Assembly (NCBI RefSeq): GCF_002095475.1
Contig: NZ_MLFR01000022.1
Span: 38,791-102,790, forward strand
Length of the DNA: 64,000 bases
Source: Pantoea rwandensis
GTDB lineage: Bacteria > Pseudomonadota > Gammaproteobacteria > Enterobacterales > Enterobacteriaceae
Reading direction: 5' to 3'
This document shows, piece by piece, positions 8,535 through 18,671 of this stretch (within the stretch, counting starts at the first letter, position 1; each line of letters starts with the position of its first letter). Under the pieces are notes generated by a model. It saw nothing but the letters and a program-made list of their open reading frames with translations, ran no database searches and was not told the DNA's origin. A program made the position numbers and the translations under genes.

Positions 8535-8571
8535 CGCAGCCCAATCTCATTACGGTGAGATTGGTGCTGCG
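8535..8571 (+). other. Long stable hairpin in gene-free DNA
   Basis: CGCAGC plus CCAATCTCA pairs with TGAGATTGG plus GCTGCG: fifteen base pairs, one bulged T and a six-base TTACGG loop. It is followed by TTTATTACTTT. It could end an unannotated small RNA or be a mobile-element trace. No coding frame explains it. Confidence 0.45.
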
Positions 8572-9199
8572 TTTATTACTTTACCAATATTAATACTCAG
8601 ACCTAAATGCAGATAATTCTGTTAAGCATTCATGAACAACGGCATGTAACCGCTCACACAATGACTCTTTTTTTCATTGGACCTGTCACTTTCCGAAACT
8701 ATCAGACTGTACATTTTGCGTAGACGCCCTCCTACATAACATCACCAGGATTGATCCGGAACGAAAAGATTATTACGTCTAAACAATAACGACAAAAAAC
8801 GTAACGAAAAACGAATACACCCACTCAATTCATCGCTGTCTTTAATCATTTTTTTCTACGAGATGTGCGAATGTTTCTTAATGCGAGAGTAAGATCTTGA
8901 GCAAAACATGGCTTTTAGCAGCAAAATTCAGTGCCAAATCGCAGTAAAAGTGCAGATAAAACACCTATTCAGGCCGCTTTTCGCTCATTCTTTCACCCGC
9001 TATAAACCGTTTCACGGGCATGTTGTCAGTCCCTTGGCGCCTCAACAGGAGCGAGCTGAAGCATCCGTTATGCCAAAGTGAGGCAAAATTGCAGGAGGAA
9101 AACAGGGGAATCGTTATATTGGGGGAGCTAGACCGGCAAGAAATGACGCGACAGGCGGTAAAAAGGATTGGTCAAATTCTTAAAAACCATGAAGAAAGC

Positions 9200-9223
9200 G
9201 CTGCTGGCCACCTCGCCAGCAGC
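9200..9223 (-). terminator. Putative terminator after the EamA gene
   Basis: GCTGCTGGC (9200-9208) pairs with GCCAGCAGC (9215-9223) over a six-base loop. On the minus strand it is followed by a T-rich but interrupted tract, downstream of the EamA stop at 9237. Confidence 0.55.
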
Positions 9224-9236
9224 AATGAAAGAAGCG

Positions 9237-10190
9237 CTAAATAGCGCTGACCTGCGGCTGGGGTTTGATGCGCATAGCATAAATAACCCCAACGATCAGG
9301 CAGCCAATGCCGATGCCGGTCAACAGCGGCGGCCAGCTTTGTCGCCATAGAAAGGTCCACAGCAATCCAGCCAATGTTTCGAACACTATTAAAGGTCCCA
9401 TGATCACCGTTGGCACACGTTGGCTGGCCGCATTCCAACACAGCGTACCGAGCCAGGAGCAAATCAGCCCAATCCCCATCATTAAAAGCAGATAACGGGT
9501 TGGCTGCGGCCCGAACGGCAACGCAAAGTCAGGCTGTTGCCAATGAAGCTGACCACAAACCAACAAATAGAACACCAGCGCCAAAGGTAACGTCACCAAT
9601 CCTTGCGCGGTCGCCCAGCTGGCAGGTTTGTGCTGGGCATGAGATCGAAGCCAAATACCGTTGCGCAGTGGGTACCATGTCCAGCAAGCCACCGCCAGTA
9701 CGGCTAGCACTAAACCCGAAAGATAACGCGCCCAGTCTACATTCGGCCCCTGCATGTGTAATTCAGCGATATTCACACATGCCAGACCGGCGACGATAAT
9801 AAGCAATGCAGGGAACAGCTTGCGCCAGGAAAGACGCCCTTCAAGATGGCCATAGCAGAGATTCGCCGTCACCGTGATCACCACCGGTAGCGTGCCAATG
9901 ATCATGGTCGAAATGGGCGCGCCGGTACGCTGAATCGCGCTGGCAAGAAAAGCGTAATAAAGAAGATTTCCTACAAGGGACAGTTTCAGTGCTTCCAGCC
10001 AATCATTGCGCGCCAGCTGACGTAAACGACGACGATCAAACCACGCCAATGGCAGGACGACCAGACCAAAAGCCACATAGCGACCAGCCGATTGCAACGT
10101 GCCCGGATAGTCCGGTATCAACAACGGCCCAATGAAAATCAGTCCCCACATCAGCCCTGCGGCAAGGGCAAACAAGATTCCAGCAAACAT
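9237..10190 (-). CDS. EamA/DMT-superfamily transporter
   Basis: The 317-residue protein has ten hydrophobic segments arranged as two EamA repeats (about 1-140 and 150-300), the layout of drug/metabolite exporters such as RhtA-type permeases. It begins MFAGILFALAAGLMWG, with GGAAAAGAGA as the ribosome site. It is likely an inner-membrane exporter of a small metabolite or amino acid. The AraC-family gene lies 72 bases upstream on the same strand, suggesting one transcription unit or local regulation. The substrate cannot be inferred. Confidence 0.85.
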   Translation of the reverse strand: MFAGILFALAAGLMWGLIFIGPLLIPDYPGTLQSAGRYVAFGLVVLPLAWFDRRRLRQLARNDWLEALKLSLVGNLLYYAFLASAIQRTGAPISTMIIGTLPVVITVTANLCYGHLEGRLSWRKLFPALLIIVAGLACVNIAELHMQGPNVDWARYLSGLVLAVLAVACWTWYPLRNGIWLRSHAQHKPASWATAQGLVTLPLALVFYLLVCGQLHWQQPDFALPFGPQPTRYLLLMMGIGLICSWLGTLCWNAASQRVPTVIMGPLIVFETLAGLLWTFLWRQSWPPLLTGIGIGCLIVGVIYAMRIKPQPQVSAI

Positions 10191-10262
10191 TCTCTTTTCC
10201 TTTATAACCTTTCCGGCGCAGTGTGGCGTAACCAGATAATAAAGGCTTGTAGCAGATTGCGG

Positions 10263-11093
10263 TTAACGTGAGGGAAATACTTGTTTTTGATAACGTCCTG
10301 GCGTGATGCCATAGCGATGGGCAAAAGCGCGCGTGAGATGTGCCTGGTCAGTCAATCCAACGGCTGCTGCAACCGAAGCTGCGCTTTCTCCCATCCCTAG
10401 ACGTTGCTTAGCGTCGAACAGGCGAAAAGCCATCAACATTTGATGCGGCGTGACATGGAAGTGCTGTTTGAAACTGCGGAGAAAATGCCACGGCGACAGC
10501 GACGCCAGTGCGGCCAGCTCCTCAAGCCGAACCGGCTCCGCCAGGTTTTCGCGCAGATAGGCTTTAACACCATCAAAGCGGTGGGCGCCCTCTTCGGGTC
10601 GGGATTTTCCCTGATGTGCCAGCGGACGCAATAGCTCAAGCAGTTCCAGCAACAGACTCTCGCGTTCCAGTGCACTGGTGGCATAGCACATCTGCGCCAG
10701 TCGTTGGGAGAACGGCTGTGCCAGGCGGACATACGTGCGTAGCGCTTCACTAAACCACCAGTGACGATCGCCCGTAAGTCGCTCCATCTCCTGTGGATCA
10801 ATATAGATCATGCGATAACGCCAGCCCTCATCACAGGCCGATTCCCCGGTATGCAGCTCATCAGGGTTCATCATTACCAGCGAATGCCGGGGTGCCGTGT
10901 AATGTGTGCCGCGGTAGCGAAAGCGCTGTGCACCCGATTCAATGGTGCCGATACCAAAGGCTTCGTGCGTATGCGGCTCAAAGGCGTAACGCGAGATGTG
11001 CGCCTGATACAGCTCGATGCCGGGCAATTCAGCAAAATGCTGGAATTGCGCTTGATCGCACTTATCAGGAAAGATTTCCGGAACCACCTTCAT
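10263..11093 (-). CDS. AraC-family transcriptional regulator with cupin sensor domain
   Basis: The 276-residue protein has an N-terminal AraC-type cupin (about 15-150; HTHEAFGIGTIESGAQRFRYRG region) and two C-terminal helix-turn-helix motifs (about 175-270; LEELAALASLSPWHFLRSF, and AAAVGLTDQAHLTRAFAHR with YGITPGRY). The start at 11093 is chosen because AAGAGG lies six bases upstream; a longer frame to 11180 lacks such a site. It is followed by the EamA gene and is divergent from the cysteine hydrolase, so it probably controls one or both. Confidence 0.87.
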   Translation of the reverse strand: MKVVPEIFPDKCDQAQFQHFAELPGIELYQAHISRYAFEPHTHEAFGIGTIESGAQRFRYRGTHYTAPRHSLVMMNPDELHTGESACDEGWRYRMIYIDPQEMERLTGDRHWWFSEALRTYVRLAQPFSQRLAQMCYATSALERESLLLELLELLRPLAHQGKSRPEEGAHRFDGVKAYLRENLAEPVRLEELAALASLSPWHFLRSFKQHFHVTPHQMLMAFRLFDAKQRLGMGESAASVAAAVGLTDQAHLTRAFAHRYGITPGRYQKQVFPSR

Positions 11094-11217
11094 GTCACAC
11101 CTCTTAACAACAGGTAAATTAGCATGCGCGGCAGCGAGCTGAAATGCAAAGCGGATTTGCTTTACCTGCGGGCGCAACAATCGCGATACTGTGTTCTTGT
11201 ATATAAAGGAGGCGGTG

Positions 11218-11745
11218 ATGGCTAATCGGGTTTTAGTGGTAGTGGATATGCAAAACGGCGTGCTGGCTTCGCCACGTTTCGATCGTGACGGACGGTGTCA
11301 GCGTATCAATCAGCTCACAGCGGCTGCAGATCAGGTCATTTTTATCCAGCACGTTGGGCCAGACCTCGAAGTGAACAGCGAAGGCTGGCAGATCGTGCCG
11401 GAATTGGATCAGCCAGCCAACGCGCTCTACGTTAATAAGACCGCCTGTGACAGCTTCTGGCAGACCGACCTGGCGGCTCAGCTTGATCAACATGGCATTG
11501 AAAGCTTTGTGGTTTGCGGTTGCGCGACCGATTACTGTGTGGATACGACGATCAAGGTTGGTGCGAGCTTGGGTTATCACATCACCGTTGCCGCCGATGC
11601 GCACACCACAGCCGATCGTACTTATGTCTCCGCACAGCAGCAGATCAATCAGCACAACGAAATCTGGGCGGATTTAATTTTGCCGGGCAACCCGGTGTTA
11701 GTACGTGATACTGAGGAAGTCCTGCGCCAGTGGCGACCGCATTAA
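11218..11745 (+). CDS. Isochorismatase-like cysteine hydrolase
   Basis: The 175-residue protein has the family's catalytic set: Asp10 in LVVVDMQNGV, Lys74 in YVNKTACDSF and the nucleophile Cys107 in CGCATDYCVDT. A near-perfect ribosome site AAAGGAGG lies five bases before the ATG at 11218, which decides this start over the ATG at 11191. Members hydrolyse amides or vinyl ethers (nicotinamidase, isochorismatase and related). The specific substrate is unknown. It is divergent from the AraC gene. Confidence 0.87.
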   Translation: MANRVLVVVDMQNGVLASPRFDRDGRCQRINQLTAAADQVIFIQHVGPDLEVNSEGWQIVPELDQPANALYVNKTACDSFWQTDLAAQLDQHGIESFVVCGCATDYCVDTTIKVGASLGYHITVAADAHTTADRTYVSAQQQINQHNEIWADLILPGNPVLVRDTEEVLRQWRPH

Positions 11746-11878
11746 AGGCCGAGGTTACGCCGCCCTTGATGTCTCGACGAAAAACGTACCAACTCACTGG
11801 CGACTCGATCCTGCGGATGAATTTTTCAAGGTTATCTAACAAGCGTGATAACGCTGCCGACTGAATGAATCTTGCAAG

Positions 11879-11905
11879 ACAAAAAAGCCCCGGAAACCGG
11901 GGCTT
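11879..11905 (-). terminator. ssb intrinsic terminator
   Basis: AAGCCCCGG pairs with CCGGGGCTT over a three-base loop and is followed on the minus strand by a T-run, 24 bases past the ssb stop. Confidence 0.92.
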
Positions 11906-11928
11906 AAATTTGATAAGGGGACGCAAGC

Positions 11929-12480
11929 TTAGAATGGGATATCGTCGTCAAAGTCCATTGGCGGTTCATTGTTCGCCGGTGCGCTCTGCTGCTGCGGACG
12001 CTGCTGTGCGCCGCCGCTGAACTGGTTGCCGCCTTGCGGCGGCTGCTGAGGTTGCTGTGGCTGGCCCCAACCGTTGTTGTTACCGCCACCCTGGCCGCCC
12101 GCTGGTGCGCCACCTGCATTTGCGCCTTGCTGACGTCCGCCCAGCATTTGCATGGTGCCGCCAACGTTCACCACAACTTCAGTGGTGTATTTTTCCTGGC
12201 CGCCCTGATCTTGCCATTTACGGGTGCGCAGTTGGCCTTCAATGTAGACCTGAGAACCTTTACGCAGATACTCACCAGCGACTTCTGCCAGCTTGCCGAA
12301 CAGCACCACACGATGCCATTCAGTGATCTCTTTGTTTTCACCGGTTTGCTTGTCGCGCCAGCTTTCCGACGTGGCCAGCGTAATGTTGGCTACCGCGCCA
12401 CCATTAGGCATGTAGCGCACTTCCGGATCCTGACCCAGATTCCCGACTAGAATCACTTTGTTTACGCCACGACTGGCCAT
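11929..12480 (-). CDS. ssb: Single-stranded DNA-binding protein
   Basis: The 183-residue protein has the SSB OB fold at residues 1-110 ([38 protein letters not shown]), a long Gly/Gln/Pro-rich linker, and the acidic C-terminal tip MDFDDDIPF that docks partner proteins. It forms tetramers coating single-stranded DNA in replication, repair and recombination. It is divergent from uvrA, as in E. coli. The shared 222-base intergenic region holds an SOS-type operator nearer to uvrA. Confidence 0.98.
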   Translation of the reverse strand: MASRGVNKVILVGNLGQDPEVRYMPNGGAVANITLATSESWRDKQTGENKEITEWHRVVLFGKLAEVAGEYLRKGSQVYIEGQLRTRKWQDQGGQEKYTTEVVVNVGGTMQMLGGRQQGANAGGAPAGGQGGGNNNGWGQPQQPQQPPQGGNQFSGGAQQRPQQQSAPANNEPPMDFDDDIPF

Positions 12481-12601
12481 GTTGCTGTCTCCCGATGAGT
12501 TGATGCTAAAAGTCTAAGCCAAAAATTGTATCACGTCACAATGACGGTGCCCACTTCAGAGCAGGCTCGCAATTTTTATTCGGCACACAGAATAGCAAAA
12601 A

Positions 12602-12621
12602 CACTGGATATTTATTCAGTT
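12602..12621 (+). promoter_or_regulatory. LexA (SOS) box between ssb and uvrA
   Basis: CTGG-ATATTTAT-TCAG lies at 12604-12619. It is similar in sequence to the uvrA box of E. coli, though the first half site has CTGG rather than CTGT and the second TCAG rather than ACAG. It lies about 80 bases before the uvrA ATG. Confidence 0.7.
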
Positions 12622-12702
12622 TATTTTTTGTGCCATACTAACGCGTTTCTGCTGGTCGTGCTGGCAAGGCATGGCGAGTGTTGTTCAATCCGGGAAAGGT
12701 GA

Positions 12703-15534
12703 ATGGATAAGATCGAAGTCCGCGGTGCTCGCACCCATAATTTGAAGAATATCAACCTGATCATCCCTCGCGATAAGCTGATTGTGGTCACCGGTCTGTC
12801 GGGTTCCGGTAAGTCTTCTCTGGCGTTTGATACGTTGTATGCAGAAGGTCAGCGCCGCTATGTTGAATCGCTCTCGGCCTATGCGCGTCAGTTTCTTTCA
12901 TTAATGGAGAAACCGGACGTCGACCATATTGAAGGTCTGTCGCCCGCCATCTCTATTGAGCAGAAATCAACTTCTCATAACCCGCGTTCTACGGTCGGGA
13001 CCATAACCGAAATCCATGACTACCTGCGTTTGCTGTTTGCCCGTGTGGGTGAACCGCGCTGCCCGGATCACGATGTTCCGCTGGCAGCACAGACCGTGAG
13101 CCAGATGGTGGATCAGGTCATGGCGCAGGAAGAAGGCCGCCGTCTGATGTTACTGGCGCCAGTGGTGAAAGATCGTAAAGGCGAACACACCAAAACGCTG
13201 GAAAACCTCGCAGCTCAAGGCTACATCCGTGCTCGTATTGATGGCGAGGTTTGTGATCTGTCCGATCCGCCAAAGCTGGAACTGCAGAAGAAGCACACCA
13301 TTGAAGTCGTCGTGGACCGCTTCCGTGTGCGTGATGACCTGGCAACGCGTTTGGCCGAATCCTTTGAAACCACGTTGGCACTGAGTGGTGGTACCGCCAT
13401 CGTGGCGGATATGGACGACAATAAAGCCGAAGAGTTACTGTTCTCAGCTAACTTTGCCTGCCCAATCTGTGGCTACAGTATGAGTGAACTGGAACCGCGA
13501 CTGTTTTCCTTCAACAACCCGGCCGGTGCCTGCCCAACCTGCGATGGTTTAGGCGTACAACAATATTTTGATCCCGATCGCGTGGTGCAAAATCCCGAGC
13601 TTTCGCTGGCTGGCGGTGCGATTCGTGGTTGGGATCGCCGCAATTTCTATTACTTCCAGATGCTGCGCTCGCTGGCAGAGCATCTGGATTTCGATGTCGA
13701 AGCGCCGTTTAACAGCCTGAGCGACAAAGCGCGCGAAGTGATTCTGTACGGTTCTGGCAAAGAGAATATCGAATTTAAATACATCAACGATCGCGGTGAC
13801 ACTTCGGTACGCCGCCATCCGTTTGAAGGCGTGCTGCACAACATGGAGCGCCGCTATAAAGAAACCGAATCCAATGCGGTTCGCGAAGAACTGGCGAAAT
13901 TCATCAGCAATCGCTCTTGTACCAGTTGCGAAGGTACACGCCTACGACGTGAAGCGCGTCATGTGTTCGTTGAGAACACCAACCTGCCGACCATTTCTGA
14001 GATGAGCATCGGCCATGCCACCGACTTCTTCCGCAACCTGAAACTGAGCGGACAGCGTGCGCAAATTGCCGAAAAAATCCTGAAAGAGATCGGTGACCGC
14101 CTGAGCTTCCTGGTTAACGTTGGGCTTAATTACCTCTCAATGTCACGCTCGGCAGAGACCCTCTCCGGCGGTGAAGCACAGCGTATTCGTCTGGCAAGCC
14201 AGATTGGTGCGGGGCTGGTGGGCGTCATGTACGTGCTGGATGAACCCTCCATCGGCCTGCATCAGCGCGACAATGAACGTTTGCTCGGCACACTGATTCA
14301 CTTACGCGATCTCGGTAATACGGTGATTGTGGTCGAGCACGATGAAGATGCCATTCGCGCAGCAGACCACGTCATTGATATCGGACCCGGCGCTGGCGTG
14401 CATGGCGGGCAAGTGGTTGCGGAAGGTGACGTGAATGCCATCATGGCGAACGAAGCTTCTCTGACTGGCCAATATTTGAGTGGCAAGCGCGAAATTGCTA
14501 TCCCGCAGCAACGTGTGAAAGGCGATCCCGCAAAAGTGCTGAAACTCACCGGTGCGCGTGGTAACAACCTGAAGGATGTCACACTGACGATCCCGGTTGG
14601 CCTGTTTACCTGTATCACCGGCGTCTCCGGTTCCGGCAAATCCACGTTAATTAACGATACGCTGTTCCCGATCGCTCAGCGTCAGCTCAACGGCGCGACC
14701 ACTACGGAAGTGGCACCTTATCGTGAAATCGCCGGTCTGGAACATTTCGATAAAGTGATCGATATCGACCAGAGCCCCATCGGTCGTACGCCGCGCTCGA
14801 ACCCGGCCACTTACACCGGCATCTTCACTCCGGTACGTGAGCTGTTTGCCGGTGTACCTGAAGCACGTTCACGTGGTTACAATCCAGGACGCTTCAGCTT
14901 CAACGTGCGTGGTGGCCGCTGCGAAGCCTGTCAGGGCGATGGCGTGATCAAGGTTGAGATGCACTTTCTTCCTGATGTTTATGTCCCTTGCGATCAGTGC
15001 AAAGGTAAACGCTATAACCGTGAAACGCTGGAGATTAAATACAAAGGCAAAGGCATTCACGAAGTGCTGGATATGACCATCGAAGAGGCGCGTGAATTCT
15101 TTGATGCCGTGCCTGCGCTGGCGCGTAAACTGCAAACGCTGATCGATGTCGGCCTGTCCTATATTCGCCTCGGTCAGTCTGCAACCACATTGTCGGGCGG
15201 TGAAGCGCAGCGCGTTAAGCTGGCGCGTGAGCTGTCGAAACGCGGCACCGGGCAGACGCTCTATATCCTTGATGAGCCAACCACCGGCCTGCACTTTGCT
15301 GATATTCAGCAGTTGCTGGAAGTGCTGCATCAGTTGCGCGATCAGGGTAATACTATCGTGGTGATTGAGCACAACCTCGACGTCATTAAAACAGCTGACT
15401 GGATTGTCGATTTGGGTCCTGAGGGTGGCAGCGGCGGCGGTGAAATCCTGGTTGCGGGCACGCCAGAAACCGTGGCGGAGTGTGAGAAATCCCACACTGC
15501 CCGCTTCCTCAAGCCGATGTTGAAGAAGAAGTAA
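12703..15534 (+). CDS. uvrA: Excinuclease ABC subunit A
   Basis: This 943-residue protein has the full UvrA architecture. The first Walker A is [20 protein letters not shown] (about residues 31-50). The first zinc module is the CPICGYS...CPTC pair near 250-280, with ABC signature [17 protein letters not shown] motifs in both halves. The second Walker A is [11 protein letters not shown] (~640), and the C-terminal zinc finger is CEACQGDG...CDQCKGKR. It recognises helix-distorting lesions and loads UvrB in nucleotide excision repair. It is divergent from ssb, is SOS-controlled through the upstream LexA box, and is followed by a strong terminator. Confidence 0.99.
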   Translation: MDKIEVRGARTHNLKNINLIIPRDKLIVVTGLSGSGKSSLAFDTLYAEGQRRYVESLSAYARQFLSLMEKPDVDHIEGLSPAISIEQKSTSHNPRSTVGTITEIHDYLRLLFARVGEPRCPDHDVPLAAQTVSQMVDQVMAQEEGRRLMLLAPVVKDRKGEHTKTLENLAAQGYIRARIDGEVCDLSDPPKLELQKKHTIEVVVDRFRVRDDLATRLAESFETTLALSGGTAIVADMDDNKAEELLFSANFACPICGYSMSELEPRLFSFNNPAGACPTCDGLGVQQYFDPDRVVQNPELSLAGGAIRGWDRRNFYYFQMLRSLAEHLDFDVEAPFNSLSDKAREVILYGSGKENIEFKYINDRGDTSVRRHPFEGVLHNMERRYKETESNAVREELAKFISNRSCTSCEGTRLRREARHVFVENTNLPTISEMSIGHATDFFRNLKLSGQRAQIAEKILKEIGDRLSFLVNVGLNYLSMSRSAETLSGGEAQRIRLASQIGAGLVGVMYVLDEPSIGLHQRDNERLLGTLIHLRDLGNTVIVVEHDEDAIRAADHVIDIGPGAGVHGGQVVAEGDVNAIMANEASLTGQYLSGKREIAIPQQRVKGDPAKVLKLTGARGNNLKDVTLTIPVGLFTCITGVSGSGKSTLINDTLFPIAQRQLNGATTTEVAPYREIAGLEHFDKVIDIDQSPIGRTPRSNPATYTGIFTPVRELFAGVPEARSRGYNPGRFSFNVRGGRCEACQGDGVIKVEMHFLPDVYVPCDQCKGKRYNRETLEIKYKGKGIHEVLDMTIEEAREFFDAVPALARKLQTLIDVGLSYIRLGQSATTLSGGEAQRVKLARELSKRGTGQTLYILDEPTTGLHFADIQQLLEVLHQLRDQGNTIVVIEHNLDVIKTADWIVDLGPEGGSGGGEILVAGTPETVAECEKSHTARFLKPMLKKK

Positions 15535-15539
15535 AATTG

Positions 15540-15570
15540 AAGGCCCGCAGTGCGGGCCTTCTCATTTCTT
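15540..15570 (+). terminator. uvrA intrinsic terminator
   Basis: AAGGCCCGC pairs with GCGGGCCTT over loop AGT, followed by a T/C-rich tract, six bases past the uvrA stop. Confidence 0.9.
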
Positions 15571-15825
15571 TCGATACACAGGCGCCGCTTCTGCCAGTTT
15601 AACAGCCTAATATTGCAGCTCTTCAAGCCTGATATCTGGCTGTCAGATTCCGCAGCAAAATGCAGAAACAGGCAAGAATAAGACAACTTCAGGCATATAC
15701 GCCTTCTCCCTCGCTGACTATCCTTACACAGTTCCTTTTTGGCGTAGCTCAAAGCGCCTTTGTCCCTTCAGCTCACTGAACGGGATCCCGCAAAAAAACT
15801 CACGACACACCCGACTGGAGACACC

Positions 15826-16890
15826 ATGAATATTACGCATGCCTATGCCGCACAGGACGCGAAATCAAAACTCGCCCCGTTCGACTATAAGCCGCGCGAG
15901 CTGCGCGCTCATGATGTGCAGATTGAAGTGTTGTACTGTGGCGTTTGCCACTCTGACCTGCACCAAGCGCGCAACGAATGGAAAAACACCATTTTCCCGG
16001 TAGTGCCTGGCCATGAGATCGTGGGCCGCGTAACAGCGGTTGGCGCTCACACCCACAAATACAAAGTGGGTGACCTGGTAGGTGTTGGTTGTTTAGTTGA
16101 CTCCTGCCGCAGCTGCCCAAGCTGTCAGGAAGGATTAGAGCAATATTGCGAAAACGGCTTTGTGGGCACCTATAACGGTGAAGACCGTGAAACCGGCGCC
16201 ATCACTTACGGCGGCTATTCCACTGCGATGGTAGTGGATGAGAACTATGTACTGCGAGTGCCGGAAAATCTCGATCTGGCAGGTGTGGCACCGCTGCTGT
16301 GTGCGGGAATCACCACCTATTCCCCGCTGCGCCACTGGAATGTCGGTCCGGGTAAAAAAGTGGGCATCGTAGGGCTTGGCGGCCTCGGTCACATGGGTGT
16401 GAAAATCGCGCATGCCATGGGCGCACATGTCGTGCTGTTCACCACTTCGCCGTCAAAAATTGAAGATGGCAAACGCTTAGGCGCTGATGAAGTTGTCATT
16501 TCGAAAGATGCTGATCAAATGGCGCAGCATGCCAACAGCTTTGATTTCATCTTGAATACCGTTGCGGCTCAACACGATCTCAATCCGTTCATCACCCTGT
16601 TGAAGCTGGATGGCAATATGACACTGGTGGGTGCACCGGAGCACGATCACCCAGCACCGCAAGTGTTCAACCTGATCTTTAAGCGTCGCAGCATCGCAGG
16701 TTCATTGATTGGTGGCATTGCGGAAACTCAGGAGATGCTGGATTTCTGCGGTGAGCACGGTATCACTTCCGATATCGAACTGATCGCCATGAACCAGATT
16801 AACGAAGCCTACGAACGTATGCTGAAAAGCGACGTGAAATACCGCTTCGTTATTGATATCAACTCGTTGCGTGAAGAGTCTGCGGCTTAA
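15826..16890 (+). CDS. yahK: Zinc-dependent NADP alcohol/aldehyde dehydrogenase, YahK-like
   Basis: The 354-residue protein closely resembles E. coli YahK, a broad-range NADPH aldehyde reductase of the cinnamyl-alcohol dehydrogenase family. Catalytic zinc ligands are in YCGVCHSDLHQ and GHEIVGRV. The structural zinc site has four Cys (SCRSCPSCQEGLEQYC), and the Rossmann motif is GLGGLGHMG. The ATG at 15826 follows GGAG by five bases, so the longer upstream frame is rejected. Its stop codon abuts the stop of the convergent yjbR with no spacer. It is not found at this locus in E. coli. Confidence 0.87.
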   Translation: MNITHAYAAQDAKSKLAPFDYKPRELRAHDVQIEVLYCGVCHSDLHQARNEWKNTIFPVVPGHEIVGRVTAVGAHTHKYKVGDLVGVGCLVDSCRSCPSCQEGLEQYCENGFVGTYNGEDRETGAITYGGYSTAMVVDENYVLRVPENLDLAGVAPLLCAGITTYSPLRHWNVGPGKKVGIVGLGGLGHMGVKIAHAMGAHVVLFTTSPSKIEDGKRLGADEVVISKDADQMAQHANSFDFILNTVAAQHDLNPFITLLKLDGNMTLVGAPEHDHPAPQVFNLIFKRRSIAGSLIGGIAETQEMLDFCGEHGITSDIELIAMNQINEAYERMLKSDVKYRFVIDINSLREESAA

Positions 16891-17247
16891 TTAGCGCGAA
16901 CCTTCATCATGGCTGATGCCCGCCGCGCGCGTGGCGTCAGCCTGTTGCAAAGACGCTTCCACCAGATAATAGATCTGCGAATCTTTCAACGATCCGTCTA
17001 ACCATAGCGTGCTCCAGTGCGACTTATTGAGATGCTCGCTGGGAAACACATCGCTGTGCTCTTCACGCAATAAATCGGCCAGCGCAGGCGAGGTTTTTAA
17101 CGACAGCGCCGGCCGCCCTTTCGCATCATGCACCATGGCAAATAGCACGCCATCGCTTTTAATCTGCGTAGCATCCCATTCATTCTTATAGCTTTGCTCC
17201 GCGCCTGGCTTGCTCATGCAAAAAGTCAGTAAATCCGAAGTGTTCAT
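16891..17247 (-). CDS. yjbR: MmcQ/YjbR family DNA-binding-fold protein
   Basis: The 118-residue protein aligns along its length with E. coli YjbR: KPGAEQSYKNEWDATQIK, LFAMV, PALSLKTSP, HLNKSHWSTLWLDGSLKDSQIYYLV. The family has a CyaY-like fold and unclear function. It is downstream of uvrA in E. coli too, but here a dehydrogenase has been placed between them. The stops of the two convergent genes touch (TTAATTA). Confidence 0.9.
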   Translation of the reverse strand: MNTSDLLTFCMSKPGAEQSYKNEWDATQIKSDGVLFAMVHDAKGRPALSLKTSPALADLLREEHSDVFPSEHLNKSHWSTLWLDGSLKDSQIYYLVEASLQQADATRAAGISHDEGSR

Positions 17248-17375
17248 ACTGTTATCCCCTTACTCATTGGGCAGATAGCTGCACGGCATTGCGCCAGCCA
17301 GAATCGTCAAGTCACTCCGTTTAAGTGTGCAGCATGTCGCCAAAAGGTAAAGGAAACCGCGTCAGATTACTGGCA

Positions 17376-17412
17376 TAAAAAAACCGTCAGCCCTTACAGA
17401 ATGACGGTTTTT
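17376..17412 (-). terminator. tyrB terminator
   Basis: AAACCGTCA (17381-17389) and TGACGGTTT (17402-17410) form a nine-pair stem with a 12-base loop. On the minus strand it is followed by seven T, downstream of the tyrB stop. Confidence 0.88.
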
Positions 17413-17429
17413 ATCTACTGCGCGGAGAA

Positions 17430-18623
17430 TTACATTACGGCAGCAAAAGCTTCAGCAACCTGATTAACGTTACGGCTGTTCAGGCCCGCCACGCACATAC
17501 GGCCGCTGGCGATCAGGTAGACACCAAACTCATCACGCAGGCGATCAACCTGCTGAGCGCTCAAACCGGTGTAACTGAACATGCCGCGCTGCTTCAGCAG
17601 ATAATCGAAGTTTTTGCCCGGCAGCTTGGTGCTCAATACGTTGACCAGCGATTGACGCATTTCGATGATGCGCAGACGCATCGCTTCCACTTCGGCCAGC
17701 CAGTTGTTCAACAGCGCTTCATCGTTGAGTACGCATGAAACCACCTGCGCACCAAAGTTTGGTGGGCTGGAGTAATTGCGACGTACGGTCGCTTTCAACT
17801 GACCCAACACGCGTGATGACTCTTCTGCACTCTCACACACGATTGACAGGCCGCCAACGCGCTCGCCATACAGCGAGAAGATTTTAGAGAACGAGTTGCT
17901 GACCAGCGCCGGCAAGCCCGCAGCAGCAATCGCGCGAATCGCGTAAGCATCCTGTTCCATACCCGCGCCAAAGCCCTGATAAGCGATATCCAGGAACGGA
18001 ATCAGTTCCTGCGCTTTCAGTACTTCGGTGGTTTCATCCCACTGTGCGTTTGTGAGATCCGCACCCGTCGGGTTGTGGCAGCATGGGTGCAGCAGCACGA
18101 TGGATTGCTTCGGCAGCGTTTTCAGCTTGGCAATAAACGCATCAAACTTCACGCCGTTGGTCTCTTCGTCGTACCACGGATAAGTCTGCGCGTCGAAGCC
18201 TGCACCGTTGAAAATCGCGATGTGGTTTTCCCAGGTCGGATCGCTCACCCACACGTTGGAATGCGGGAAGTAACGCTTGAGGAAATCCGCACCCACTTTC
18301 AGTGCACCAGATCCACCCAGCGTCTGGATGGAAGCAATGCGACCGGCTTGCAGCATCGGATGTTCTTTGCCAAACAGCAGCGGTGCGATCGCGTTACGGT
18401 ATGGGCCCAAGCCTTCCATCGGCAGATAAAGCGATGCCTGATGCGGCTGTGCCTGTAGGCGCTCTTCTGCTGCGGCAACCGCTTGCAACTGAGGAATGAT
18501 GCCCGCCTCGTTGTAATAGAGGCCGATGCTCAGATTCACTTTGTTGTCACGTGGGTCCTGTTTGAAGGTTTCCATCAGCGACAGAATTGGATCGCCAGCA
18601 TAAGCATCAACGTTTTGAAACAC
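17430..18623 (-). CDS. tyrB: Aromatic-amino-acid aminotransferase
   Basis: At 397 residues from a GTG at 18623 this matches E. coli TyrB in length and along its sequence ([13 protein letters not shown] at the start). The PLP-binding Lys is in [17 protein letters not shown], and the substrate-contact region is [13 protein letters not shown]. An in-frame ATG at 18638 also exists, but GGAG eight bases before the GTG supports the shorter form. It makes Tyr, Phe and Leu from their keto acids by PLP-dependent transamination. It lies only 48 bases after the yitT-like gene on the same strand, so co-transcription is likely. Confidence 0.95.
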   Translation of the reverse strand: MFQNVDAYAGDPILSLMETFKQDPRDNKVNLSIGLYYNEAGIIPQLQAVAAAEERLQAQPHQASLYLPMEGLGPYRNAIAPLLFGKEHPMLQAGRIASIQTLGGSGALKVGADFLKRYFPHSNVWVSDPTWENHIAIFNGAGFDAQTYPWYDEETNGVKFDAFIAKLKTLPKQSIVLLHPCCHNPTGADLTNAQWDETTEVLKAQELIPFLDIAYQGFGAGMEQDAYAIRAIAAAGLPALVSNSFSKIFSLYGERVGGLSIVCESAEESSRVLGQLKATVRRNYSSPPNFGAQVVSCVLNDEALLNNWLAEVEAMRLRIIEMRQSLVNVLSTKLPGKNFDYLLKQRGMFSYTGLSAQQVDRLRDEFGVYLIASGRMCVAGLNSRNVNQVAEAFAAVM

Positions 18624-18671
18624 GGTGCAGATCTCCATGATTGGTCATTAATAGTCGGTAAAGAGGCGTCA

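Larger units (their letters stand above)
8338..9236. other. Gene-free AT-rich region
   Basis: About 900 bases lie between the IS3-type frame and the EamA transporter. There is one long perfect-like hairpin (8535-8571) and one terminator-like hairpin near the right end (9200-9223). A short open frame at 9020-9244 overlaps the transporter's 3' end, has no family resemblance and is not accepted. I see no rest of the insertion sequence. Confidence 0.6.

Noticed and set aside
7415..9236. Possible complete insertion sequence or prophage
   Set aside because: Only an OrfA/OrfB stub is present; no terminal inverted repeats, integrase, att site or phage genes were found.
9020..9244. 74-codon frame before the EamA gene
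   Set aside because: No family resemblance, overlaps the 3' end of the opposite gene and contains its terminator hairpin.
14869..15495. 208-codon minus-strand frame
   Set aside because: Antisense shadow of the uvrA C-terminal coding region.
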